From NCBI RefSeq assembly GCF_022539505.1, contig NC_061513.1:348173696-348237695 (forward strand): DNA of 64,000 bases, read 5' to 3'. The notes beneath the pieces are model-generated. The model made no database searches. It was not told the origin of the DNA and worked only from the letters and a program-made list of their open reading frames with translations. Both the position numbers and the translations under genes were made by a program. Source of the DNA: Lolium rigidum (Eukaryota; Streptophyta; Magnoliopsida; Poales; Poaceae). Shown one piece after another: positions 32,521 to 44,667 of the stretch. The first letter of the stretch is position 1; each line of letters starts with the position of its first letter.

Positions 32521-33604
32521 AAGATCATGGAACTATGTATGGCCGAGCTTCCTACACAGGGACTAATGAAGTGACAACACCTGGTCCAATGAAACAGAAT
32601 AACGTGTCATTTCTCCAAGTTAATTATCATGTGGGCGACTAAAAAATTGGAAAACTGCAACCTAGCACTTTGTCCATCTGTCTGTTGACATGTGTACCAT
32701 CGTGGATGTACTCTAAGGTGATCGAGACATGCCGCATGCACAATTAGAAACACGCAAGAACACGAACATCGAAAACCATTACCCTGTGAATTTCTTTACA
32801 TGACCACCAACACTGAACCCATGGCCTATTGTCTGAAATGTGTGTACATTAGCATTAACGTCCAACCATAGTTCGCATCTATCCGGTGCATCAACAAATG
32901 ATGAAATGCTATAGAATTATGGAATTACTTATTCAATGATGTTCATTATTATTAATAACTATATATGTAAATATTATGTGTTATACCAAGTATATTTCAT
33001 TCGGCTAGAAGATGTAAATACCGTTTTCCGTAAAACACATTTTCTTACATTATTCTGCCTTTGCAAGGAAGCTCCAAATTTTGGGCGTGCGCATATTATA
33101 AAGTCTTGAACAGTTTTGTTGAGTCGTACGTTCGTGTGGGAGTGTATGGACACTGCCAGCACATCCAACAAACTTTCATATACACATGTTCACATGAACA
33201 CAAATTTGAGCAAGAGTTGTGTGCTATGCTATCCATGGATATTGCCATCGCACCACATCAATTGTCCCATACTCATGTACGTTTACATGAGGACATATAC
33301 TGAACCGTAGTCTTCAAGATAACATGAGTAAATCCACAAAAGAAAAATACATATGAATTAAACTACTTAGGCTATGGTGTACATTATGTACCAACCATAT
33401 CGTAAATTTTGCGTGTTATACACGTTTTTGTGTAGGTTGTTGTATCCATAAGTTTTGTCAAAATAAAATTCTCAAGTTATTCCGCAATCCATAAAAATCA
33501 TAACTTTGGCATGCACAGACGAAAAAAGCGAGAACCGATGACGGTGAACTGTAGTCTTGTGAGATCTCGTGCCCACACAATGCACATCTATCAGGGAGTT
33601 ATAT
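32521..33604. other. Unassigned sequence before the Copia LTR
   Basis: No gene recognised. Short open frames at 32974-33310 on both strands show no family features. Confidence 0.4.
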
Positions 33605-33609
33605 CTTTC

Positions 33610-35374
33610 TGTTGGAGATATGCCCAAGAGGCAATAATAAAATGGTTATTATAATATATCTTTGTGTTTATGATAAATGTTTGCATACCATGCTATAATT
33701 GTATTAACTGAAACATTGATACGTGTGTGTTATGTAAATAACAAGGAGTCCCTAGTAAGCCTCTTGTATAACTAGCTTGTTGATTAATAGATGATCATGG
33801 TTTCGTGATCATGAACATTGGATGTTATTAATAACAAGGTTATGTCATTAGGTGAATGATATAATGGACACACACCCAAATAAGCGTAGCATAAGATCAC
33901 GTCGTTAAGTTCAGTTTGCTATTCGCTTTCGATACATAGTTACCTAGTCCTTCGACCATGAGATCATGTAAATCACTTATACCGGAAGGGTACTTTGATT
34001 ACATCAAACGCCACTGCGTAAATGGGTGGTTATAAAGGTGGGATTAAGTATTCGGAAAGTATGAGTTGAGGCATATGGATCAAAAGTGGGATTTGTCCAT
34101 CCCGATGACGGATAGATATACTCTGGGCCCTCTCGGTGGAATGTCGTCTGATTATCTTGCAAGCATGTGAATGGTTCACAAGAGATGATATGCCATGGTA
34201 CGAGTAAAGAGTACTTGTCGGAGACAAGGTTGAACGAGGTATAGAGATACCGATGATCAAACCTCGGCAAGTAAAATATCGCGAGACAAAGGGAATCGGT
34301 ATCGTATGTAAATGGTTCAATCGATCACTAAGTTATCGTTGAATATGTGGGAGCCATTATGGATCTCCCAGATCCCGCTATTGGTTATTGGTCGGAGAAG
34401 AGTCTCAACCATGTCTGCATAGTTCACGAACCGTAGGGTGACACACTTAAGGTTTGATGTCGTTTTAATTAGATATGGAATATGGAATGGAGTTCGAAGT
34501 TTTGTTCGGAGTCTCGGATGGGGTCCAGGACATCACGAGGAGGTCCGGAATGGTCCGTAGAATAAGATTCATATATAGGAAATCACTTTCCAAGTTTGGA
34601 AATGTTCCGGTGTATTTATGGAAGGTTGTTTCTAGAATCATCCGGAAGAAATCACTATGGAAGGAGGAGTCCCGGAGGGACTCCACCAACCCTAACCAGC
34701 CAACCAAGTGGGAGGGTGGAGTCCATGGTGGACTCCACCTCCTTGGCCGGCCAACAAGGGTGGAAGGGGAGAGTCCCTGTCCCTCTAGGTTTCGTCCATA
34801 TGGCAGTTTTTGAATTGGGGTCTTATTCAAAGACTTTGGGAAAACCCTAGGGATTCCACCTATATAATGAGGAGGAGAGGGAGGGGCCGGCTACTCCAAC
34901 CATGACTTGGCCGCACCACCTAGGGCTCCCCTAGCCGGCGCCCTAGCCCCCCTCTCTCTCTCAAACCCTAGCACACCTTCCTCCTCATACACCTCGCACG
35001 GCGCTTAGGCGAAGCCCTGCCAGAGATCTCCACCACCACTGTCACCACGCCGTCATGCTGGCGGGATTCCGAGGAGGATCTACTACTTCCGCTGCCCGCT
35101 GGAACGGGGAGAAGGACATCGTCATCAACACCGAACGCGTGACCAAGTACGGAGGTGCTGCCCGACTGTGGCACCGTCAAGATCTTCTACGCGCTTTTGA
35201 AAGCGGCAAGTGATCATCTTCTGCAACAACGAGATCTAATCTCGTAGGCTTTGGAAATCTTCTAGGGTTAGTCTCATGATCTTCTCGTTGCTCCCATCTT
35301 CTAGATTGCATCTTGGCTTGGTTTTCGTTCTTGCGGTAGGAATTTTTTTGTTTTCTATGCTACGAATCCCATCA
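33610..35374 (+). repeat. 5' LTR of the Copia element, 1765 bp
   Basis: It opens TGTTGGAGATATGCCCAAGA, as BARE1/Angela-group LTRs do, and ends CGAATCCCATCA before the primer site. TATATAAT at 34861-34868 is the likely TATA box. The length fits the family's 1.7-1.8 kb. Confidence 0.85.
34861..34868 (+). promoter_or_regulatory. TATA box of the Copia LTR
   Basis: TATATAAT follows CCACC and precedes a GA-rich leader; position and sequence fit BARE1-type LTR promoters. Confidence 0.55.
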
Positions 35375-38300
35375 GTGGTATCAGAGCCGTGTCTATGCAT
35401 AGATTGGTTGCACGAGTAGAACACAATGGTTTTGTGGGCGTTGATGCTTTGTTGTCTTTAGTTCGTGTACTTTGCATCTTGCGGCATGGTGGGATGAAGC
35501 GGCTCTGGCTAACTTTACATGACCGCGTTCATGAGATTTGCTCCACGCTCGACATGCAACTTGTATTGCATAAGTGGCTTTGCGGGTGTCTGTCTCTCCC
35601 ACCATAGTGAAGAGTCAATTTACTCTTTCTATTGACAACACTAGAATCACCGTTGTGGTTCATGTTCGTAGGTAGATTGTATCTTACTCGAAAACCCTAA
35701 ACCACGTAAAATATGCAAACCAAATTAGAGGCGTCTAACTTGTTTTTGCAGGTTTTGGTAATGTGATATGGCCATGATGTGATGATGAATATGTAAGAGA
35801 TGATCATTATTGTATTGTGGCAACCGGCAGGAGCCTTATGGTTGTCTTTATATTTCATGTAGTAGTATTGTTTCAAAGTATTTGTAATAGTTGCTACATG
35901 TGGTGAACAACCATGAAGACGGCGCCATGGACCTTGACGCTACGCCGACGGTGATGGAGATCATGCCCGTTGATGATGGAGATCATGTCCGTGCTTTGGA
36001 GATGAAGATCAAAGGCGCAAAGACTAAAGGGCCATATCATATCACATATGAATTGCATGTGATGTTAATCCTTTATGCATCTTATCTTGCTTAGATCGCG
36101 ACGGTAGCATTATAAGATGATCCCTCACATTAATATCAAGATAAGAAAGTGTTCTCCCTCGTATGCACCGTTGCTACAGTTCGTCGTTTTGAAGCATCTC
36201 GTGATGATCGGATGTGATAGATTCTACGTTCACATACAACGGGTGTAAGCCATGTTTGCACACGCGGAATACTTGGGTTTGCTTGACGAGTCTAGCATGT
36301 ACAGACATGGCCTCGGAACACAGGAAACCAAAAGGTTGAACACGAGTCATATGGATGATATGATTAACATGTTGATGTTCACCATTGAAGCTACATCATT
36401 TCACGTGATAATCGGTTTTGGTGTAGTGGATATGGATCGTGTACCACTAAACAACTATGAGGGATGTTGTATTAAGTGGGAGTTCATTAGTAATTAGATT
36501 AAAACATGAACTAATTATCATGAACATAGTCTGAATAGTATTTTGAATTAAATTTGTAGAATTGGCATCCGTTTTCTACCATGCGATAGTCTTTTAATTG
36601 AGATATAAACTGTTAAGTCTGATAAACAACTTTACAAACTGGTACCGTATTGTTAAAGAATCAAGAAATGATTAAGTCCTATTGCAAACTTTTAGTAAAC
36701 CTCACATTGCTGATTCTAAGAACAATGGTTTCAATTAGTACGTAGAATCATCTTGTCTCCGTGAAACTTGAAGTTCAAATCTGTTTGAAAAGTAAGGAGC
36801 TGAAAATTTTGTTTTCAGAAATAAGCAAGTTATGAGATATATGTGATATCTAAGACCTTATTGCAAGGTGATAGAATATAATTTGGTGAGACTACATAAA
36901 CTCATAAGTTTTATGGGAATGTACGAAGGTTGAAGACGCCAGGCGTCCCAATCCTCCAACTATTGGGGCACTAACGATATTCGCATATCCATGAAGTGAT
37001 CGTCCTTAGTATGCACCGTTGCTAAGACTCGTCGTTTTGAAGCATCTCGTGATGATCGGGTGTTATAGATTCTACATGTGCATACAACGGGTGCAAGCCA
37101 GATTTGCACATGCGAATACTGAGGTTAAAATTTATGATCCTAGCATGTACAGACATGGTCTCAGAAAGTCGTCATGATTTGATGGATAAAAATTATGAGT
37201 GAAATTGTTCATCACATTAAAAGGTTACTAATAGTGAAATCAGGAACACTTGTCGTATGATGATCAACTTCAAAGTAAGAACCTCAAGATTATTGGTATT
37301 TGACCAATGGACCCAGAAGTTATTGATCTTGAAGTGTTTTTCTGAATAATGAGAAAAACTAAAAGAGAAACTACAAAAGATATTTTGGCAGAAAGAAAGA
37401 AAAGACTAGAAAGTCTAGCTCAGGTGTATATAAATGATATACATGTTATGAATGTATTCCTTGTTTGGTCACATAATGAAATTCTTGGGTATTTGTACCA
37501 GATTGGTTGGTATGAGATGTCATACAGTACAACGCAATAAAAGAATACGATGGCCTAAGTGACTGAAAAGGAATATGATAGGAATGCATGTCTGGAACAA
37601 AAATAAAGTGTTATTATGTTCGTCGTTGGCATTCTATCTAGCCCTTCAGATTTATAATAAAGAACTTCATAATTGTTGTTTTGTTCTAGTCAAACGAAAA
37701 CAATGAGTTGTTCAAATTTTGACAGTGTTCCATGTATGATGGATACGTTATTATAAATCTTTAAGGTGAAACACACATGCATAACACTGACGCTAAAATG
37801 CCATAAGACAAATGATTTGAATTCCACTTATTTGTGGAACTGCCATTTAGGTCATGTTAGAAAGGAACGCATGAAGAAACTCCATGCAAATGGATTTTTG
37901 GAGTCATTTGATTTTTGAATCGTTTGGCGCTTGCAAATCTTTTCTAAAGAGAATGACTGAAATACCGTTCATAGGCCAAGATTTTAACGGGCAACTAACT
38001 TAGTGGAAACATACATGATGATGTATATGGTTCACTGGGTATAGTTGTGTGCGGGAGATTCTTCTACATGAAAACTTCCAACAATGAATTGAGTATATAT
38101 ATGAGGATATATTCGATAAGGAAGAAGTTTGAAACATTTGAATGGATTCAAATAAATTTCAGCATGAAGTGGAAATCATCGTAATAGAAAAGTCAAATAT
38201 CTATGATTGGATCATGGTGTAAATATTTGAATTACGAGTTTTAGCGAACATCTAAGAGAGTTATAAAATTGTTCTACAACTCACATTTCTTGGAGTATCA

Positions 38301-39405
38301 TAGTGATGATGTAGTATCCGAGAGATGTATCCAAACCTTGTTGGATTAATGATGAGATAAAATAAAATAACGCCATTATATTTTTGTGGATTATGTTTTA
38401 GAGACTACCGCTTTTACACTGAATAGAGCATCATCATGATCCGTTGAAATGACACCATACGAGTTATGGTATGGGTATAAACCCTAATAGTCCTTTCTTA
38501 AATTTTTGTATGCATAGCATATGTAAATAAGTTTACAACCAAAATCGGATGAATGTCTTTCTTGGCTATCCCAGAGAATTGATTGGGAATTCTTTCCACT
38601 ATGAAGTAAAAGACAAAACTGTTTGTTAATGTTACTTGCTTATTTCTAAGAAATTGTTTTCTAGCGAAGTATTTGAGTGGGAGGACAATAGAACTTGATA
38701 AGGTTTATGAACCTGAGCATAATGATCAGAGTAGCGCAGCATCGGAATTGGTTCCGGAAGCGGCCACAACGATCATGGCTCCCATGACTACAAAGTGTTT
38801 TAGCCATGGAGATCGAAGTACATATTGAACCTTGTAGGTATGGTTTACTTTGTGATCAAATAAATGATTTGTGAACAAAGGATTGATTTTGAACAATGAT
38901 AAACCAACTACGTACAAAGAAGTTATGATGGGCCCTGACTCCGTTAAAATGGCTATGCGCCATGAAATCCAAGATAGATGAATACTTTTTGAAAGTAAAT
39001 GGATCTATTAAAATTGATGGACTTGGATGGAATATCCTTGAAGAAGCTCGACTTGTCGAAAAGTTGTTTACGACAAAGTTCAAAGAGTTGACTACGATAA
39101 GATTAGATCTTCTGTAGCAATGCTTATAGTCTATGTGGATTATTCCAGTAATCGCTACATATTTCTTTTATGAGATATGATAGTAGGATGGCAAAATACA
39201 TTACTTAACAGAAGTGTGTATTAAAGGTGTATAAAAGATACAACCAAGAGTTTTGCTAGTCCGTGGAATACTAGATAGGTATACGAACTTCAATTGGATG
39301 AAGTGAGTATCGCGGAGTTGGAATCTTCATGAAATAGTCAAAGAGTTTTTGATTTCATCAGAAACGATTAAGATGCTTGCATTTGCAAGAAATTAAGTGG
39401 GAGTG
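35375..39405 (+). pseudogene. Copia gag-pol relic, part before the family B insertion
   Basis: No frame longer than about 80 codons survives, but pieces are readable. TPYELWYGYKP (about 38451-38485) is the end of the Copia integrase, followed by two stops and SFLKF. MKSKID and LGWNILEEARLVEKLFTTKFKEL (about 38958-39100) is the N-part of Copia reverse transcriptase, corresponding to the conserved KARLVAKGF region, and MWIIPVIATYFFYE follows with stops. Earlier parts (35889-36500) match the 5' leader/gag region only in layout. The decay is far beyond that of the nested elements, so pol was old or unselected when they arrived. Confidence 0.65.
35376..35387 (+). promoter_or_regulatory. Primer-binding site, initiator tRNA-Met type
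   Basis: TGGTATCAGAGC directly after the LTR end is the classical plant Copia primer site. Confidence 0.85.
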
Positions 39406-39410
39406 CTGAG
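39406..39410 (+). repeat. Target duplication CTGAG of family B copy 1
   Basis: CTGAG here and at 46387-46391 flank the element exactly. Confidence 0.9.
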
Positions 39411-41138
39411 TGATACGTCTCCGACGTATCGATAATTTCTTATGTTCCATGCCACATTATTGATGATATCTACATGTTTTATACACATTATATGTCATAT
39501 TTATGCGTTTTCCGGAACTAACCTATTGACGAGATGCCGAAGGGCCAGTTCCTGTTTTCTACTGTTTTTGGTTCCAGAAATCCTAGTAAGGAAATATTCT
39601 CGGAATTGGACGAAATCAACGCCCAGAGTCTTATAATTGGACGAAGCTTCCAGAACACCCGAGAGCCGCCAGAGGGGAGCCCTGGGGGCCCCACACAACA
39701 CCCAGGCGCGGCCAGAGGGGGGCCGCGCCCCCCTACTGTGTCGTCGCCTCGTTGACCCTCCGACTCCGCCTCTTCGCCTATATAAAGGTCCCTGACCTAA
39801 AACACGTTCGACGAAACGAGAGAAAACCTTCCAGAGCCGCCGCCATCGCGAAGCCAAGATCTGGGGGACAGGAGTCTCTGTTCCGGCACGCCGCCGGGAC
39901 GGGGAAGTGCCCCCGGAAGGCTTCTCCATCGACACCACCGCCATCTTCATCAACGCTGCTTGTCTCCCATGAGGAGGGAGTAGTTCTCCATCGAGGCTCG
40001 GGGCTGTACCGGTAGCTATGTGGTTAATCTCTCTCCTATGTACTTCAATACAATAATCTCATGAGCTGCCTTACATGATTGAGATTCATATGATGATGCT
40101 TGTAATCTAGATGTCATTATGCTAGTCAAGTGGATTTTACTTATGTGATCTCCGGAGACTCCTTGTCCCACGTGTGTAAAGGTGACAGTGTGTGCACCGT
40201 GTGGGTCTCTTAGGCTATATTTCACAGAATACTTATTCACAGTTATGAATGGCATAGTGAAGTGCTTATTTATATCCCTTTATGATTGCAATGTGTTTTG
40301 TATCACAATATATCTGCATGCTACTCTAGTGATGTTATTAAAGTAGTTTATTCCTCCCGCACGGTGTAATGGTGACGAGTGTGTGCATCGTGTAGTACTT
40401 GGCGTAGGCTATAATTGTGATCTCTTGTAGATTATGAAGTTAACTATTGCTATGATGGTATTGATGTGATCTATGCCTCCTTTCGTAGCGTGAAGGTGAC
40501 AGTGTGCATGCTATGTTAGTACTTGGTTTGGTTATGTTGATCTGTTATGCACTCTAAGGTTATTTAAATATGAACATTGAATATTGTGGAGCTTGTTAAC
40601 TCCGGCATTGAGGGTTCGTGTAATCCTACACAGTTAGTGGTGTTCATCATCCAACAAAAGGTGTAGAGTCTAGCATCTATCTATTTATTCTGTTATGTGA
40701 TCAATGTTGAGAGTGTCCACTAGTGAAAGTATGATCCCTAGACCTTGTTCCTAAATACTGCTATCGCTGCTTGTTTACTTGTTTCTCTGCATCTTTACTT
40801 CCTGCAATATTACTACCATCAACTACACGCCAGCAAGCACTTTTCTGGCGCCGTTACTACTCCTCATATTCATTCATACCACTTGTATTTCACTATCTCT
40901 TCGCCGAACTAGTGCACCTATACATCTGACAACTGTATTAGGTGTGTTGGGGACACAAGAGACTTCTTGTATCGTGATTGCAGGGGTTGCTTGAGAGGGA
41001 TATCTTTGTCCTCTTCGTCCACTGAGTTCGATAAACCTTGGGTGATCCACTTAAGGGAAACTTGCTGCTGTTCTACAAACCTCTCGCTCTTGGAGGCCCA
41101 ACACTTGTCTACAAGAATAGAAGCACCCGTAGACATCA
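39411..41138 (+). repeat. 5' LTR of family B copy 1, 1728 bp
   Basis: Ends TGATACGTCTCCGACG and CGTAGACATCA. TATA box CTATATAAAG at 39778-39787. Near-identical to 44668-46386. Confidence 0.9.
39778..39787 (+). promoter_or_regulatory. TATA box of family B LTR
   Basis: CTATATAAAG; conserved at 45030-45039 and, on the minus strand, near 49849-49858, but changed to a T-run version near 55045-55056. Confidence 0.6.
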
Positions 41139-41140
41139 AG

Positions 41141-41295
41141 CACTTTTCCGGCGCCGTTGCTGGGGAGGAAAGGTAAACGGCACTCACACACGGACCCCGG
41201 CAACTAGCCACTTTTACGGCGCCGTTGCCGGGGAGAAAGGTAAAAGGCACTCATACTCACGGTCCCAGGTAAAGTACTTTTACGTTGCCGTTGTG
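41141..41295 (+). repeat. Tandemly repeated primer-binding region
   Basis: ACTTTTNCGGCGCCGTTGCYGGGGAG begins at 41142, is repeated about 68 bp later (primer-like core 41217-41234), and a weaker third copy follows at about 41275. The first core (41150-41166), 11 bp from the LTR, is the functional-looking primer site. Confidence 0.7.
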
Positions 41296-41369
41296 TGTGT
41301 GCTCGAAGCTATTTCCTTTAGATCCTGCAATTGCATCTTTTTGTTTCTTGTTTACACTAGTTAGGCATA

Positions 41370-42079
41370 ATGGACAACAATGAGCTTCTTATTCTATTTC
41401 CCGATTTAAGACATGGATGGTTTGATGCGAAAATTAAAAAACCTATGGAACATATTAGTATGAACGCTTTGAACACCATTGTTGCTAATGATATGGAAAA
41501 TTCTAAGCTTGGGGAAGCTGGCTTTGATGAGCATGATATTTTTAGTCCCCCAAGCATTGAGGAGAAAATTTACTTTGATGATACTTTGCCTCCTATTTAT
41601 GATGATTATAATGATATTGGTCTTTTAGTACCGCCTGTTATGGAGAGTAAATTTTATTATGATTATACTATGCCTCCTACACTTGATGAGAATAATAATG
41701 ATAGCTACTTTGTTGAATTTGCTCCCACTACAACTAATAAAATTGATTATGCCTATGTGGAGAGTAATAATTTTATGCATGAGACTCATGATAAGAATGC
41801 TTTATGTGATAGTTATATTGTTGAGTTTGCTCATGATGCCACTTGGATATTATTATGAGAGAGGAAAATATGGTTGTAGAAATTTTCATGTTACTAAAAC
41901 ACCTCTCTATGTGCTTGAAATTTTTGAAGCTACACTTGTTCTATCTTCCTATGCTTGTTACTTTTTTCTTCATGAACTTGTTTATTTACAAGATTCCTAT
42001 GCATAGGAAGCATGTTAGACTTAAATTTGTTTTGAATTTGCCTCTTGATTCTCTCTTTTGCTTCAACTACTATTTCTAG
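41370..42079 (+). pseudogene. Family B ORF, function unknown, membrane-like C-terminus
   Basis: MDNNELLILFPDLRHGWFDA starts at 41370. Residues about 45-130 form acidic Tyr/Pro-rich units that repeat (FDDTLPPIYDD, then YDYTMPPTLDENNNDS). The frame fails at about 41845, where the other copy reads ATESYYERGKYGCRNFHVTK; neighbouring frames continue to LPMLVTFFFMNLFIYKIPMHRK and stop at 42079. The C-terminal part has one or two hydrophobic stretches (LKLHLFYLPMLVTFFFMNLFIY) followed by basic residues, like a membrane anchor. The same ORF is in copy 2 at 52822-53560, so it is a family property. It is not gag or pol by any motif I can see. Confidence 0.6.
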
Positions 42080-44667
42080 CGAGTGCATCATTAAAACTGT
42101 TGAGCCCATCTTAATGGCTATAAAGAAAGAACATCTTGGGAGATAACCCATGTGTTTATTTTGCTACAGTACCTCTATTTTATATTTGTGTCTTGGAATT
42201 TGTTACTACTGTAGCAACCTCTCCTTATCTTAGTTGCATTGTTGTGCCAAGTAACGTCTTTGATAGTAAGGTTCATACTAGATTTGGATTACTGCGCAGA
42301 AACAGATTTCTTGCTATCACGAATCTGGGCCTAATTCTCTGTAGGTAACTCAGAAAATTATGCCAATTTACGTGAGTGATCCTCAGATATGTATGCAACT
42401 TTCATTCAATTTGAGCATTTTCATTTGAGCAAGTCTGGTGCCTCAATAAAATTCGTATTTACGGACTGTTATGTTTTGACAGATTCTGCCTTTTATTTCG
42501 CATTGCCTCTTTTGTTATGTGGGATGGATTCCTTTGTTCCATTGACTTCCAGTAGCTTTGGGCAATGTCCAGAAGTGTTAAGAATGATTGTGTCACCTCT
42601 GAACATGTGAAATTTTATTATGCACTAACCCTCTAATGAGTTTGTTTCGAGTTTGGTGTGGAGGAAGTTTTCAAGGGTCAAGAGAGGAGGATGATATACT
42701 ATGATCAAGAAGAGTGAAAAGTCTAAGCTTGGGGATGCCCCGGTGGTTCATCCCTGCATATTTCAAGAAGACCCAAGCATCTAAGCTTGGGGATGCCCAA
42801 GGCATCCCCTTCTTCATCAACAACTTATCAGGTTCCTTCTCTTGAAACTATATTTTTATTCGGTCACATCTTATGTACTTTACTTGGAGCGTCTGTGTGC
42901 TTTTGTTTGTGTTTTTGTTTGAATAAATGCTTGTGTGGGAGAGAGAAACGCTCCGCTGGTTCATATGAAAACATGTGTTCTTAGCTTTTAATGTTCATGG
43001 CGAAGGTTGAAACTGCTTCGTTAATTGTTATATGGTTGGAAACGGAAAATGCTACATGTAGTAATTGGTAAAATGTCTTGAATAATGTGATACTTGGCAA
43101 TTGTTGTGCTCATGTTTAAGCTCTTGCATCATATACCTTGCACCTATTAATGAAGAAATACATGGAGCTTGCTAAAATTTGGTTTGCATAATTGGTCTCT
43201 CTAAGGTCTAGATAATTTCTAGTAAAGAGTTTGAACAACAAGGAGGACGGTGTAGAGTCTTATAATGTTTACAATATGTCTTTTGTGTGAGTTTTGCTGC
43301 ACCGGTTCATCCTTGTGTTTGTTTCAAATAACCTTGCTAGCCTAAGCCTTGTATCGAGAGGGAATACTTCTCATGCATCCAAATCCTTGAGCCAACCACT
43401 ATGCCATTTGTGTCCACCATACCTACCTACTACATGGTATTTCTCCGCCATTCCAAAGTAAATTGCTTGAGTGCTACCTTTAAATTTCCATCATTCGCCT
43501 TTGCAATATATAGCTCATGGGACAAATAGCTTAAAAACTATTGTGGTATTGAATATGTACTTATTCACTTTATCTCTTATTAAGTTGTTTGTTGTGCGAT
43601 AACCATGTTCCTGGGGACGCCATCAACTACTCTTTGTTGAATATCATGTGAGTTGCTATGCATGTCCGTCTTGTCTAAAGTAAGGGAGATTTACCACTCA
43701 TTTAATGGTTAGAGCATGCATAATGTTAGAGAAGAACATTGGGCCGCTAACTAAAGCCATGATCCATGGTGGAAGTTTCGAGTTTTGGACATATATCCTC
43801 AATCTCATATGAGAACATTAATTGTTGCTACATGCTTATGCATTAAAGAGGAGTCCATTATCTCGTTGTCTATGTTGTCCCGGTATGGATGTCTAAGTTG
43901 AGAATAATCAAAAGCGAGAAATCCAAATGCGAGCTTTCTCCTTAGACCTTTGTACAGGCGGCATAGAGGTACCCCTTTGCGACACTTGGTTAAAACATGT
44001 GTATTGCGATGACAATCCCGGTAATCCAAGCTAATTAGGACAAGGTGCGGGCACTATTAGTATACTATGCATGAGGCTTGCAACTTGTAAGATATAATTT
44101 ACATGATACATATGCTTTATTACTACCGTTGACAAAATTGTTTCTTGTTTTCAAAACCAAAGCTCTAGCACAAATATAGCAATCAATGCTTCCCTCTACG
44201 AAGGGCCTTTCTTTTACTTTTATGTTGAGTCAGTTCACCTATCTCTCTCCACCTCAAGAAGCAAACACTTGTGTGAACTGTGCATTGATTCCTACATACT
44301 TGCATATTGCACTTGTTATATTACGTTGCATTGACAATATCCATGAGATATACATGTTATAAGTTGAAAGCAACCGCTGAAACTTAATCTTCCTTTGTGT
44401 TGCTTCAATACCTTTACTTTGATTTATTGCTTTATGAGTTAACTCTTATGCAAGACTTATTGATGCTTGTCTTGAAAGTACTATTCTTGAAAAGTCTTTG
44501 CTTTATGATTCATTTGTTTACTCATGTCATTACCATTGTTTTGATCGCTGCATTCATTACATATGCTTACAATAGTATGATCAAGGTTATGATGGCATGT
44601 TACTCCAGAAATTATCTTTGTTATCGTTTACCTGCTCGGGACGAGCATGAACTAAGCTTGGGGATGC
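42080..44667 (+). other. Family B non-coding interior
   Basis: No coding frame of note. CTAAGCTTGGGGATGC occurs at about 42723, 42781 and at the 3' LTR boundary (44652-44667), where it serves as polypurine tract. GGGGATGCCCAAGGCATCCCC at about 42790-42810 can form a hairpin. Confidence 0.6.
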
